Counted from the first letter of the stretch, positions 48,686 to 59,604 are shown. The stretch: DNA of 64,000 nt from Pseudomonas solani (GCF_026072635.1 NZ_AP023081.1:6506501-6570500), one strand, 5' to 3'. The notes: generated by a model from the letters alone, not told the origin. Translations and numbers: made by a program.

Positions 48686-49491
48686 GCGGGCTCCCGGTCG
48701 GTGCGCTGGCCCTGCCAGCGGTTGAAGAGGTTCTTCAGCAATTCGGCGGTGTCCTGCGGGCGCTCCAGGGGGAACATGTGGCCGCCGGGCAGGGACAGGT
48801 ATTCGCCCTTGGGCACGCGTTTCACCAGGCGCGCATGGTGGGGCAGCACCACGCGGCTGTGGCGCCCGCGCACCACCGCCAGGGGCACGGCGAGCTGCTG
48901 CGGGCGGCCCGGGCTGTTGTGGGGCACGCTGCGGTAGATGCTGATCTCGGTGGCGGGGTCGAACTTCAGCCGCAGGCCGCTGCCGGTTTCGGTGAAGCCG
49001 TGGCGCACGTAGGCGTCCAGGCAATCCGGGTCGAAGCGGCGGAACAGCGACTTGCCGGAGAAGTACAGGCGCGCCTCGTCGAGGTCGGCGAACTCCTCGC
49101 GCCGGCCCAGGGTGCGCCCGGCCGGGGTGATGCGGTCGATGAAGCCGAAGCGCTTGGCCGCGCGGATGACGATGCGGTCGGCCAGGGTCAGCACCGGCGA
49201 GTCGAGCATGGCCACGCCACGGTACAGGTCCGGGCGGCGCAGGGCCGCGTGGTAGTGCAGCACGCCGCCGAGGGAGTGGCCGACGCCGAACACCGGCTCG
49301 CCCTGGGCTTCGAGGTGGTGGATGAGCTCGTCCACCAGGTTTTCCCAGTTGTCGTTGACCGGGAAACGCGGGTCATGGCCGTGCTGCTCCAGGTGCTGGA
49401 TGCGGAAGTCCGGGCCCAGCGCCGCGAACAGCTTGGCGTAGGTGGCCGACGGGAAGCCGTTGGCATGGGCGAAGAAGATCGTCTGGGACAT
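48682..49491 (-). CDS. Alpha/beta hydrolase
   Basis: 269 residues starting MSQTIFFAHANGFPSATY. The elbow is GVGHSLGGVLHYHAAL and the His is in PGGHMFPLE. The FAHANGFP opening marks a distinct pseudomonad branch. No strong ribosome site precedes the start. It is followed by another hydrolase in an ATGA overlap; the two are not close copies. Both may act on related esters. Confidence 0.87.
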   Translation of the reverse strand: MSQTIFFAHANGFPSATYAKLFAALGPDFRIQHLEQHGHDPRFPVNDNWENLVDELIHHLEAQGEPVFGVGHSLGGVLHYHAALRRPDLYRGVAMLDSPVLTLADRIVIRAAKRFGFIDRITPAGRTLGRREEFADLDEARLYFSGKSLFRRFDPDCLDAYVRHGFTETGSGLRLKFDPATEISIYRSVPHNSPGRPQQLAVPLAVVRGRHSRVVLPHHARLVKRVPKGEYLSLPGGHMFPLERPQDTAELLKNLFNRWQGQRTDREPA

Positions 49492-49600
49492 GGCAGTGCC
49501 GGCTGTTTGGGGACTGCCGGGGATTTTCCGGCAGCCCGGCGATGCCGGCAATGACCGTAACTGCCAGTGATGATGGCGCTATTGCCACCGCCGGGGTGCG

Positions 49601-50410
49601 TCAGTACCCGGCGCGCAGGCGAGCGGGCGGCAGGCCGTAGGTGCGGCGGAACAGCCGGGAGAAGTGCGCCTGGTCGTAGAAGCCCAGCTGCAGGGCCACC
49701 TGGCTCAGGGGCTGGGTGCCGCGCAGCACCAGCGGCAGGGCCCGTTCCAGGCGCAGCTGGGTCAGCCATTGCTGGGGTGGCAGGCCGCAGTGCTGGCGGA
49801 AACGCCGCAGCGCCTGCCAGGGGCTGAGGCCGCAGAACGCCGCCAGTTCCTCCAGGGAGGGTGGCGACTCCAGGCGTGACTCCAGCCACTCGCGCAGGCG
49901 TTGCCAGGTCGGTGCATCGAACCCCCGCTCCGGCTCACGCACCCGCAGCGTCGAGCCCTGCCCCAGCAGGCAGGCCAGGGCCGGCCACAAAGCGCTTTCC
50001 AGGGCCAGGGCCGTGCCCCCGAAGAAGCCCGCATGCACCGCCTGCAGGTGCCGCTGCAGCACCGGCTCGCGCAAGGTGCTGCTGGTCAGGCGTGGTGCGC
50101 CCTGGCGGCCATCGCTGAGGCTGCGGCTGGCGGCGTCCAGCCAATCCGGTTCGATAGCCAGGATGCGAATGCGGTAGCCCTCCCCGCCCAGGCTGGCGCC
50201 GTCGTGGATCTGCTCCGGCGCCATCAGCAAGGTATCGCCACGCCCGGCCAGGCAGCGCTCGCCACCACTGACGAAGCGCTGCTGCCCGCTCAGCAGCAGG
50301 CCCACGTGGTACTCCAGGTGGAAATGCCGCGGAAAGGCGAAGTCGTGGTACTCGGCGTCGATCAGGCGGACGCCGGGCAGCGCGCTGGGAAGGTGGCTGG
50401 TGTGCTCCAT
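49601..50410 (-). CDS. AraC family regulator with cupin sensor domain
   Basis: 269 residues. An N-terminal AraC_binding cupin (FPRHFHLEYHVGLLLSGQQR, MAPEQIHDG) is followed by two HTH motifs (SLEELAAFCGLSPWQALRRF and LSQVALQLGFYDQAHFSRLF). It probably senses an amino acid or sugar-like ligand. Neighbours are hydrolases downstream and a thioesterase upstream, all on the same strand; direct targets are unclear. Confidence 0.9.
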   Translation of the reverse strand: MEHTSHLPSALPGVRLIDAEYHDFAFPRHFHLEYHVGLLLSGQQRFVSGGERCLAGRGDTLLMAPEQIHDGASLGGEGYRIRILAIEPDWLDAASRSLSDGRQGAPRLTSSTLREPVLQRHLQAVHAGFFGGTALALESALWPALACLLGQGSTLRVREPERGFDAPTWQRLREWLESRLESPPSLEELAAFCGLSPWQALRRFRQHCGLPPQQWLTQLRLERALPLVLRGTQPLSQVALQLGFYDQAHFSRLFRRTYGLPPARLRAGY

Positions 50411-50471
50411 GGCGCCACTCTACCGCGCGGAACGGGTGCTCGGCTTGGATGAAATTGCAGCCGGCCCCCAC

Positions 50472-50915
50472 TCACCCCTTCGGCGGCTGCTCGCCCAGGG
50501 GGACGATGGCCATGGTCAGGCGCGAGATGCAGCTGGGCTTGCCGTCGTCGCCGCTGAGGCGGATGTCCCAGACGTGGGTGGTGCGGCCCAGGTGCACCGG
50601 GCGGGCGACGGCGGTGACACGACCGCTGCGCAGGCCACGCAGGTGGTTGGCGTTGACCTCCAGGCCCACGCAGTAGAAGCGGCTGGTGTCGATGCAGAGG
50701 AAGCTGGCGGTGGAGCCGAGGCTCTCGGCCAGCACCACCGAGGCGCCGCCGTGGAGCAGGCCGTAGGGCTGGTGGGTGCGGCTGTCGACCACCATGCTGG
50801 CGGTGATGGATTCGTCGTCGAAGGCTTCGAAGCGGATGTCCAGCAGGCCACCGATGGTGCCCTGCTGGGAGGCATTGAGTTTTTCGAGGTCAGGGGTCTG
50901 GCGCCACAGGCTCAT
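50472..50915 (-). CDS. Hotdog-fold acyl-CoA thioesterase (PaaI/YdiI type)
   Basis: 147 residues. The 4HBT motif is YGLLHGGASVVLAESLGS, with the catalytic Glu in AESLG; VGLEVNANHLRGLRSG is typical of the YdiI/MenI branch. It would hydrolyse acyl- or aroyl-CoA thioesters. AAGGAG precedes the ATG. The AMP-forming ligase gene lies 55 nt upstream in the same direction, so ligase and thioesterase may be co-expressed. Confidence 0.9.
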   Translation of the reverse strand: MSLWRQTPDLEKLNASQQGTIGGLLDIRFEAFDDESITASMVVDSRTHQPYGLLHGGASVVLAESLGSTASFLCIDTSRFYCVGLEVNANHLRGLRSGRVTAVARPVHLGRTTHVWDIRLSGDDGKPSCISRLTMAIVPLGEQPPKG

Positions 50916-50970
50916 GTCGGCTCCTTGGAAGATTGCCGCCGGGGCGGCCAGGGCACCCGGCGGTCAGGGG

Positions 50971-52638
50971 TCACTCGTGCCAGAGCACCGCCTGGCGGCG
51001 CTCGATCCATTCGGGGAAGCGCGAGCCGTAGGTGCCTTCCACCACGCTGCGCTTGATCTTCAGGGTAGGCGTGAGGAAGCCGTTGTCGACCGCCCAGACC
51101 TCCTTCACCAGCACCAGGCCGAGCAGCCGCTCGTGCTTGTCGAGCGCCTCGTTCACCTGCTCCAAGAGCTCGCGCAGGCTGCCCTCCAGCTCGGCGCGGG
51201 TGCCGTTGGCGGCTTCGTGGCGACCGACATCGGAAAGCACGCACAGCGCCATCGGTTGCGGCAGGCCATCGCCCACCACGCACACCTGCTCGATGCGGGT
51301 GTGCACCGCCAGGCGGTTCTCGATGGGCGCCGGGGCCACGTACTTGCCCTTGCTGGTCTTGAAGATTTCCTTGATGCGCCCGGTGAGGCGCAGGTTGCCG
51401 GCGGCGTCCTGTTCGCCCTTGTCGCCGGTACGCAGGAAGCCGTCGGGGGTGATGGTCTCGGCGGTCTTCTCCGCGTCCTTGTAGTAGCCCTGCATGGTGG
51501 CACCGCTGCGCACCTGCACTTCGCCATCGTCATGGATGCGCACTTCGACGCCGGGGCTGTTGCGGCCGATCCAGCCGGTCATCTGTTCACCGGGGCGGCA
51601 CACGTGGGAATAGCCGCAGTTCTCGGTCATGCCGTAGACCTCGAGCACGTCCAGGCCCAGGCGCTTGTACCAGTGCAGCAGCGCCTCGGGCACCGGCGCG
51701 GCACCGCACAGGGCCACGCGCACGGCATCCAGGCCAAGCCCGGCGAGCACCTTGCGGCCAACGATGCGGCCGATGATCGGCAGCTTGAGCAGGCGTTCGA
51801 GCTTCTGCGCCGGCATCTTCGCGTAGACGCCCATCTGGAACTTGGTCCAGATGCGCGGCACGCCGAAGATGGCCGTGGGCCGCGCACGCTTGAGGTCTTC
51901 GAGGAAGGTATCCAGGCTTTCGGCGAAGAACACCGTCTGCCCGGCATACAAGGAAGCCATTTCGACGAACATGCGCTCGGCCACGTGGCACAGCGGCAGG
52001 TAGGACAGCAGGCGGTCTTCTTCGCTGGTCTTGAACAGCTGCACGCCATGGCCGGCGGCGAAGGCGAAGTTGCCGAAGGTCTGCATCACGCCCTTGGGCG
52101 TACCGGTGGTGCCGGAGGTGTAGATGATGGTGGCCAGCTGGTCGGCGCTGGTCTTGGGGTTGTCGCGGATCGGCGACTCCGCCTGCAGCTCGCTCCAGTG
52201 GTAGCTGAAGTCACCCTCGGGGTGGATCGGCAGCGCGATGGTGGCCACGCCTTCGGGAATGCCACCGGCCATGGCAGGCCAGTCGTCCAGCTTGCCGATG
52301 AAGGCCAGCGCCGTTTCCGAGTGGGCCAGCACCTGGTTCACCGACTCGGCGGTGAGGTTCGGGTAGAGGGGAACGGAGATGTGCCCGGCCATCCAGATCG
52401 CCAGGTCCGCGACTATCCAGTGGGCGCAATTCTTGGAAATGATGGCGATGCGGCTGCCGGGCGGCAGGTCGCGCCCTCTCAGCCAGCTGGCGGCGCGTCG
52501 CGCCTGGTCGCCGACATCACCCCAGGTCAGCTCCTCGACCCTGCCGCCGGAAAGCGGTTGGACCAGGTAGCGTTTGTTGGGATGACGTGCTTCTCGCTCG
52601 AAAAACATCTCAAGCGGCAAACGGACTGCATCAGCCAC
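50971..52638 (-). CDS. AMP-binding acyl-CoA ligase
   Basis: 555 residues from GTG 52638 with AGGAGG, a near-perfect ribosome site. The P-loop motif is IIYTSGTTGTPKGVMQ; YGMTENCGY and FLRTGDKGE, and IKEIFKTSKGKYVAP, complete the ANL signatures of a long-chain fatty-acid or related acid:CoA ligase. It activates a carboxylate with ATP to an acyl-AMP and then acyl-CoA. A palindrome just upstream may be the site of a TetR-type fatty-acid regulator. Confidence 0.9.
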   Translation of the reverse strand: MADAVRLPLEMFFEREARHPNKRYLVQPLSGGRVEELTWGDVGDQARRAASWLRGRDLPPGSRIAIISKNCAHWIVADLAIWMAGHISVPLYPNLTAESVNQVLAHSETALAFIGKLDDWPAMAGGIPEGVATIALPIHPEGDFSYHWSELQAESPIRDNPKTSADQLATIIYTSGTTGTPKGVMQTFGNFAFAAGHGVQLFKTSEEDRLLSYLPLCHVAERMFVEMASLYAGQTVFFAESLDTFLEDLKRARPTAIFGVPRIWTKFQMGVYAKMPAQKLERLLKLPIIGRIVGRKVLAGLGLDAVRVALCGAAPVPEALLHWYKRLGLDVLEVYGMTENCGYSHVCRPGEQMTGWIGRNSPGVEVRIHDDGEVQVRSGATMQGYYKDAEKTAETITPDGFLRTGDKGEQDAAGNLRLTGRIKEIFKTSKGKYVAPAPIENRLAVHTRIEQVCVVGDGLPQPMALCVLSDVGRHEAANGTRAELEGSLRELLEQVNEALDKHERLLGLVLVKEVWAVDNGFLTPTLKIKRSVVEGTYGSRFPEWIERRQAVLWHE

Positions 52639-52672
52639 AGGGCCTCCTCCTTTTTTGTTTTTCTGGGGACAA

Positions 52673-52688
52673 CCAAGCACTTGCTTGG
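52673..52688. promoter_or_regulatory. Palindrome CCAAGC-ACTT-GCTTGG before the acyl-CoA ligase
   Basis: A perfect 6-4-6 inverted repeat 35-50 bp upstream of the GTG start, in the promoter zone. Spaced CAAGC/GCTTG boxes are used by several TetR regulators of fatty-acid genes; the cognate regulator is not in the window. Confidence 0.5.
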
Positions 52689-52843
52689 GCGAATATTCCA
52701 CGCAGTAAGGAGCGGCGCAAGTTAAGAAATGTATCGGGCTCGGACACAGCTTCCGAGAGGCTCTGGGGCGGGGGTTTCAGCGGGAAAAAAGGAGAAAATC
52801 GATGGTTGTGCGGAGATTGCGTCGGCCCGATCGAGGCGGCGCA

Positions 52844-52874
52844 GTGACGTGTTTCGCGGAAGGAAACACGTCAC
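52844..52874. repeat. 12-bp perfect inverted repeat GTGACGTGTTTC/GAAACACGTCAC
   Basis: The arms are separated by seven bases. It lies in the 376-nt gap between the ligase start and the secreted-protein gene, about 140 nt past the latter's stop, without a U tract. It may be a terminator without uridines, an operator or part of an RNA. No gene is seen in this gap. Confidence 0.55.
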
Positions 52875-52948
52875 CTCGCGGTTGCAGGGGCGCTCGAACA
52901 CGCTCGGTATGAGCGCCCACATCGAACACATACCCACGACTCCTACAG

Positions 52949-52978
52949 CATGGGTTTCGTACCTCTACCCATCCTACG
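52949..52978. repeat. Single copy of the ATGGGTTTCG repeat
   Basis: CATGGGTTTCGTACCTCTAC then CCATCCTACG, matching the closing block of the tandem units at 9991-10281 with a small internal deletion. Confidence 0.7.
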
Positions 52979-53014
52979 AATCATGGCGACGCGCCCGTCC
53001 AGCCGTAGCCCAGA

Positions 53015-53449
53015 TCAGTTCGAGGGGGCGATGAACCAGGCTTCCAGCCCGGGTTTGTCGGTCTGCTGGCCGGGTCGATAAATGTAGCCGGAGACCCGCG
53101 CGTAGTTATCCCAGTCGGTGCGCCAGAGCATGGTGCCCTGGTACTCCTGGCCGTTGCGCTTGAAGTCGATGCGCAGCCCCGAGGCGCCGTCCACCAGCTC
53201 GGAATCCTCGAAGTGCGCCTTGCCGGTCCAGCTTTCCTCGCCCACGGTCCAGGCCAGGGACAGTTCGCCCTCGTCCTGGTAGATGTCCAGCTCGCCGGTG
53301 TAGGGCTTGCCGGTGTCGATGTCGCGGCCGACGATCCAGTAGTTGCCGACGAAGAAGGACGCGTCGGGATGGTCCGCCGCCTGCACGGCGGAACCGGTGA
53401 ACAGGGGTACCAGCGCCAGCAGGGCGCGGAGGGTGATGCGTCTGAGCAT
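53015..53449 (-). CDS. Secreted protein of unknown function
   Basis: 144 residues with a signal peptide (RALLALVPLFTGSAVQAAD). The mature part, rich in aromatic and acidic residues (FFVGNYWIVGRDIDTGKPY, TGELDIYQDEGELSLAW), looks like a small beta-barrel such as a lipocalin or SnoaL-like fold, though I cannot name it. It follows sixA by 23 nt and is the last gene of the gpsA operon. Confidence 0.78.
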   Translation of the reverse strand: MLRRITLRALLALVPLFTGSAVQAADHPDASFFVGNYWIVGRDIDTGKPYTGELDIYQDEGELSLAWTVGEESWTGKAHFEDSELVDGASGLRIDFKRNGQEYQGTMLWRTDWDNYARVSGYIYRPGQQTDKPGLEAWFIAPSN

Positions 53450-53472
53450 GGGGGTCGTCCTTGAGGGCGGGG

Positions 53473-53937
53473 TCAGATCCGGTGGGCGTGGTGCAGGGAG
53501 CGCAGTTCCATCAGCCCCGCCAGGGCCATGTCGCCCTCCAGCTCGGCAAGGCTGGCGGTGCCCATGGGCAGCGGTTGCTGGCGGTGGCCATGGAGCAGCA
53601 GGCCGGCGAGTTCACCGACGAAGGGGTTGTGGGTCACCAGCAGCAGCTCGCCCTCCTCCCGCTCGGCCAGTTGCGCAAGGGCTTCGCGCGGGTCGCTTTC
53701 GGGCGTGAGCCAGGGCAGCGTGATGATCGCGCCCTGGAAATCCAGCGCCTCGCGCACCAGTTCGGCGGTCTGCTGGGCACGCAGGTAGGGGCTGGCGATG
53801 ATCCGCTGCAGCGGCCGGCCGGCCAGGCGTGCGGCGGCATGCAGCACTTCCTGGCGGCCATTGCGGGTCAGCGGGCGCTCGGCGTCGGTGGCGGCGCGGG
53901 GTTCGGCCTCACCGTGGCGCAGCAGCCACAGCCTCAC
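53473..53937 (-). CDS. sixA: Phosphohistidine phosphatase
   Basis: 154 residues from GTG 53937. The RHG motif is WLLRHGEAEP (His8), ASPYLRAQQTAELV holds the second Arg, and LLVTHNPFVGEL the second His. SixA removes phosphate from histidines of phosphorelay or PTS proteins. The GTG overlaps the upstream stop (GTGA), so translation is coupled. A phosphorelay hybrid kinase is encoded 1.7 kb away on the other strand. Confidence 0.9.
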   Translation of the reverse strand: MRLWLLRHGEAEPRAATDAERPLTRNGRQEVLHAAARLAGRPLQRIIASPYLRAQQTAELVREALDFQGAIITLPWLTPESDPREALAQLAEREEGELLLVTHNPFVGELAGLLLHGHRQQPLPMGTASLAELEGDMALAGLMELRSLHHAHRI

Positions 53938-54281
53938 AGCTTGGGCTCTTCGTCTCGTACCGGGTGCGGCGCCGGCGGCACCGAATGGGCGGCCTCGCCT
54001 TCCGGCGCGCGCGGTGCGGGCCAATCAGCGAAGGGCCAGGGCTTCTCTTCGGTGTTGAAGGTGCCGAAGCGGCCGATCTGCATCAGGTACTGGCTGAGGC
54101 TGTCGCCGAAGCCCATCAGGCCGCCATTGGGCGCGCCATAGAAGGCGCGGTAGCCAAGCTGCGCCAGGACCACCACGCCGAGGACGATCTCGGCCAGTTG
54201 CCAGACGACGACGAAGATCAGCATCCACAGCACGCGCAGCAGGATGGACTCGCGCTGCAGGTCTTCGCGCTCTTCACTCAT
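53934..54281 (-). CDS. DUF4389 membrane protein
   Basis: 115 residues. Two hydrophobic stretches (VLWMLIFVVVWQLAEIVLGVV) and then GYRAFYGAPNGGLMGFGDSL, the conserved DUF4389 block, plus a Pro-rich tail. Function unknown. AAGGAG precedes the ATG; the stop overlaps the sixA start. It lies 30 nt after gpsA, a known neighbour in pseudomonads. Confidence 0.85.
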   Translation of the reverse strand: MSEEREDLQRESILLRVLWMLIFVVVWQLAEIVLGVVVLAQLGYRAFYGAPNGGLMGFGDSLSQYLMQIGRFGTFNTEEKPWPFADWPAPRAPEGEAAHSVPPAPHPVRDEEPKL

Positions 54282-54311
54282 GGGAATCTCCTTGTCCTTG
54301 ATCGGCAGGGC

Positions 54312-55334
54312 TCAGAAGCCGCTGGTGGGAATGAAGTCGACATCGGTCTTCGGCTCGGCGCGCATCAGCGCTTCGATCACCTGGGCCAGCGTACGCCCCT
54401 CGAAAAGAATGGCATGCAGGCCCGCGACCAGCGGCATGTACACCTGCAGCTCTTCGGCACGCGCCTTGAGCACCTTGAGGGTGTTGACGCCCTCGGCCAC
54501 CTCGCCGAGGCGGGCGACGGCGTCTTCCAGGCTCAGGCCTTCGCCCAGGGCATGGCCAACCTGGTAGTTGCGGCTCTTGGGCGAGGAGCAGGTGACGATC
54601 AGGTCGCCGACGCCGGCCAGGCCGAGGAAGGTCATGGGGTTGGCGCCGAGCTTCACCGCGAAACGGGTCATTTCCGCCAGGGCGCGGGTGATCAGCATGC
54701 TCTTGGTGTTCTCGCCCATGCCCAGCGCGGCGGCCATGCCGGCGATGATGGCGTAGACGTTCTTCAGCGCGCCGCCCAGCTCGACGCCGAAGCGGTCGGC
54801 ACTGGCATAGACGCGGAAGGTCTTGCCGTGCAGCGCGGCCTGCACCTGCTGGCACAGCTCGGCGTCTTCACTGGCGACCACGGTGGCGGTCAGCGCGTGG
54901 TCGGCCACTTCGCGGGCCAGGTTGGGGCCGGACAGCACGCCGATGCGCGCCTCGGGGGCGATGTCTTCGAGTATCTGGCTCATCAGCAGGAAGCTCTGCG
55001 CCTCGATGCCCTTGGTCAGGCTGACCAGCATGCGGCCCTTCAGCTGGCCAGCCACCGGTTCGAGCACCTTGCGCAGCGCGCTGGAGGGGATGGCGACGAA
55101 GATCAGCTCGCAGCTGGCGAGCACCGCATCCAGGTCGGTGGTGGGCTCGACGCCGGGGTGGATCTTCACCCCCTTGAGGTAGCGCGGGTTCTCGCGGTTG
55201 GCGCGGATCGCCTCGGCCTGCTCCGGGTCGCGCATCCACTGCTGCACGCTCTTGCCGTTCTCGCCCAGGAGGTTGGCGATGGCGGTGCCGAAGCTGCCGC
55301 CGCCCAGCACCGCGATCGATTGCTGTTGAGTCAT
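54312..55334 (-). CDS. gpsA: Glycerol-3-phosphate dehydrogenase [NAD(P)+]
   Basis: 340 residues, the normal length. It reduces dihydroxyacetone phosphate to sn-glycerol-3-phosphate for phospholipid synthesis. The NAD motif is VLGGGSFGTAIANLL, the catalytic Lys is in ELGGALKNVYAI, and the SGPNLAREV and GLAGVGDLIVTC blocks are intact. ATG 55334 matches family length but has a weak ribosome site. It heads the gpsA-DUF4389-sixA-secreted protein operon. Confidence 0.95.
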   Translation of the reverse strand: MTQQQSIAVLGGGSFGTAIANLLGENGKSVQQWMRDPEQAEAIRANRENPRYLKGVKIHPGVEPTTDLDAVLASCELIFVAIPSSALRKVLEPVAGQLKGRMLVSLTKGIEAQSFLLMSQILEDIAPEARIGVLSGPNLAREVADHALTATVVASEDAELCQQVQAALHGKTFRVYASADRFGVELGGALKNVYAIIAGMAAALGMGENTKSMLITRALAEMTRFAVKLGANPMTFLGLAGVGDLIVTCSSPKSRNYQVGHALGEGLSLEDAVARLGEVAEGVNTLKVLKARAEELQVYMPLVAGLHAILFEGRTLAQVIEALMRAEPKTDVDFIPTSGF

Positions 55335-55654
55335 AACCAGTCCATGTAGAGCCATCGGGGATGGCGGGTTGCGCGCATTATACGGAGGGCCGAGCGACCA
55401 GCCAGTCTCAAACTCGCCATCTGCTACTGGTCAAGTCCGAATCCAGGCACGACAATCCAGCCCTCTATGACCGCAGCGGACGAACGAGGTGCCACACCCG
55501 CCGCGACGGATGCCATTCGACCAGAGCGCAGGCCCAGCTAGAGTTTCACCATGCCATCACCTTTTCCATGGACGAGCCTGTCACGAGGCACACGGATGAT
55601 CCGCCGCCCAGCCCTCCCCCGCTCCACCGCCAGCGCCCGTGCCGGGAGCTGCCG
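55335..55654. other. Divergent intergenic region
   Basis: 320 nt between gpsA and the hybrid kinase. The kinase frame is open from 55361, with an earlier ATG at 55568, but the residues encoded before 55655 are of low complexity (Pro-rich, DDPPPSPPP) and have no ribosome site. I treat the stretch as non-coding promoter DNA. No repeat or hairpin is evident. Confidence 0.45.
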
Positions 55655-57583
<1,929 letters not shown>

Positions 57584-57659
57584 GTGGGCAACAGTGCTAA
57601 AGTGCGGCAGGCTTGCGTCACAAAAGCGCCAGGGCAAAGGCGCAAGCGTCCCTGATTCA

Positions 57660-57677
57660 AGTGAACGACTGTACTCT
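57660..57677 (+). promoter_or_regulatory. Candidate DesT operator upstream of fabA
   Basis: AGTGAACGACTGTACTCT is an imperfect palindrome about 116 bp before the fabA start. Its AGTGAAC end and spacing resemble the site I recall for DesT, the TetR regulator that controls fabAB and desCB in P. aeruginosa in response to acyl-CoA saturation. This is from memory; a motif scan is needed. Confidence 0.4.
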
Positions 57678-57792
57678 GTGACTTTCACCGCAACGCAACA
57701 GTCTATGACTAGTCTGCCGATTCGACGCCTGTGCGCGCGGCGGTGTGGACGTAATGCCAAGCCCTGCGTACGGGGACCATTGAGGAGCTCGC

Positions 57793-58308
57793 ATGACAAA
57801 ACAAAACGCCTATTCCCGGGAAGATCTGCTGCGCTGCAGTCGCGGTGAGCTGTTCGGCCCCGGTAATGCGCAACTGCCCGCCCCCAACATGTTGATGATC
57901 GATCGCATCGTCCATATCAGCGAAACCGGCGGGAAGTACGGCAAGGGCGAAATCGTCGCCGAGCTCGACATCAACCCGGACCTGTGGTTCTTCGCCTGCC
58001 ACTTCGAAGGCGATCCGGTGATGCCGGGCTGCCTCGGCCTGGACGCCATGTGGCAACTGGTCGGCTTCTACCTCGGCTGGCAGGGCAACCCCGGCCGCGG
58101 CCGTGCCCTGGGTTCGGGCGAAGTGAAATTCTTCGGCCAGATCCTGCCCACGGCGAAAAAGATCACCTACAACATCCAGATCAAACGCACCATCAGCCGC
58201 TCGCTGATCCTCGGCATCGCCGACGGCACCGTCAGCGTCGATGGCCGCGAAATCTACAGCGCCGAAGGCCTTCGCGTCGGCCTGTTCACTTCCACTGACA
58301 GCTTTTAA
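57793..58308 (+). CDS. fabA: 3-hydroxydecanoyl-[ACP] dehydratase/isomerase
   Basis: 171 residues, full length. It dehydrates 3-hydroxydecanoyl-ACP and isomerises trans-2- to cis-3-decenoyl-ACP, the branch point for unsaturated fatty acids. The catalytic pair is His70 in ACHFEGDPVMPG and Asp84 in GLDAMWQ. GAGGAG precedes the ATG. fabB follows after 11 nt, the standard pseudomonad operon. Confidence 0.97.
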   Translation: MTKQNAYSREDLLRCSRGELFGPGNAQLPAPNMLMIDRIVHISETGGKYGKGEIVAELDINPDLWFFACHFEGDPVMPGCLGLDAMWQLVGFYLGWQGNPGRGRALGSGEVKFFGQILPTAKKITYNIQIKRTISRSLILGIADGTVSVDGREIYSAEGLRVGLFTSTDSF

Positions 58309-58319
58309 GGGTTATCCGC

Positions 58320-59537
58320 ATGCGTCGCGTCGTGATCACCGGCCTGGGCATCGTTTCCTGCCTGGGCAATGACAAGGAAACCGTTTCTTCCAACCTGCGT
58401 GCAGGCCGGGCCGGCATCCGCCACAACCCGTCCTATGCCGAAATGGGCCTGCGCAGCCACGTTTCCGGTTCGGTCGACCTGAACCTCGAAGAGCTGATCG
58501 ATCGCAAGATCTTCCGCTTCATGGGCGACGCCGCCGCCTACGCCTACCTGGCGATGGAACAGGCGATCAAGGACTCGGGCCTGCAACCCGAGCAGATCTC
58601 CAACCCGCGTACCGGCCTCATCGCAGGCTCGGGCGGTGCCTCCACCGTCAACCAGATGGAAGCCATCGACACCCTGCGCGAGAAGGGCGTCAAGCGCATC
58701 GGCCCATACCGTGTGACCCGCACCATGGGCAGCACCGTATCCGCCTGCCTGGCCACCCCCTTCCAGATCAAGGGCGTGAACTTCTCCATCTCCTCCGCGT
58801 GCGCCACCAGCGCCCACTGCATCGGCCAGGCCATGGAGCAGATCCAGCTCGGCAAGCAGGACGTGGTCTTCGCCGGCGGCGGTGAAGAAGAGCATTGGAG
58901 CCAGAGCTGCCTGTTCGACGCCATGGGCGCCCTCTCCACCCAGTACAACGACACCCCCGAGAAGGCCTCCCGCGCCTACGACGCCAAGCGTGACGGTTTC
59001 GTCATCGCCGGCGGCGGCGGCATGGTGGTGGTCGAGGAGCTGGAACACGCCCTCGCCCGCGGCGCCAAGATCTACGCGGAAATCGTCGGCTACGGCGCCA
59101 CCTCCGACGGCTACGACATGGTCGCGCCGAGCGGCGAAGGCGCGATCCGCTGCATGCAGCAGGCGCTCTCCACCGTCGACACCCCGATCGACTACCTGAA
59201 CACCCACGGCACCTCCACCCCGGTCGGCGACGTCGCCGAAATCCGCGGCGTGCGTGAAGTGTTCGGCGACAAGGCCCCGGCCATCAGCTCCACCAAGAGC
59301 CTGTCCGGTCACAGCCTGGGCGCCGCCGGCGTGCACGAGGCGATCTACTGCCTGCTGATGATGGAAGGCAACTTCATCGCCGGCTCCGCCAACATCGACG
59401 AGCTGGACCCGGAAGTGGCCGACCTGCCGATCCTGCGCGAGACCCGCGAGAACGCCAAGCTGGACACCATCATGTCCAACAGCTTCGGCTTCGGCGGCAC
59501 CAACGCCACCCTGGTGCTCAAGCGCTTCTCGGCCTGA
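58320..59537 (+). CDS. fabB: 3-oxoacyl-[ACP] synthase I
   Basis: 405 residues. It elongates cis-3-decenoyl-ACP and saturated chains by condensation with malonyl-ACP. The nucleophile is Cys161 in SISSACATSAHC; the two His are in LNTHGTSTPVGD and KSLSGHSLGAAG. AAGGG lies upstream. It is co-transcribed with fabA, and together they set the unsaturated fatty acid content. Confidence 0.97.
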   Translation: MRRVVITGLGIVSCLGNDKETVSSNLRAGRAGIRHNPSYAEMGLRSHVSGSVDLNLEELIDRKIFRFMGDAAAYAYLAMEQAIKDSGLQPEQISNPRTGLIAGSGGASTVNQMEAIDTLREKGVKRIGPYRVTRTMGSTVSACLATPFQIKGVNFSISSACATSAHCIGQAMEQIQLGKQDVVFAGGGEEEHWSQSCLFDAMGALSTQYNDTPEKASRAYDAKRDGFVIAGGGGMVVVEELEHALARGAKIYAEIVGYGATSDGYDMVAPSGEGAIRCMQQALSTVDTPIDYLNTHGTSTPVGDVAEIRGVREVFGDKAPAISSTKSLSGHSLGAAGVHEAIYCLLMMEGNFIAGSANIDELDPEVADLPILRETRENAKLDTIMSNSFGFGGTNATLVLKRFSA

Positions 59538-59568
59538 CGCCCGCGCCGCAAGGCGAACGCAACACCCG

Positions 59569-59604
59569 CCATGCCCGTATCACCGATACGGGCATGGTCG
59601 TTTC
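59569..59604 (+). terminator. Hairpin terminator after fabB
   Basis: A 13-bp perfect stem, CCATGCCCGTATC/GATACGGGCATGG, around ACC, followed by TCGTTTC. The U tract is short, so it is a weaker intrinsic terminator. Confidence 0.75.
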
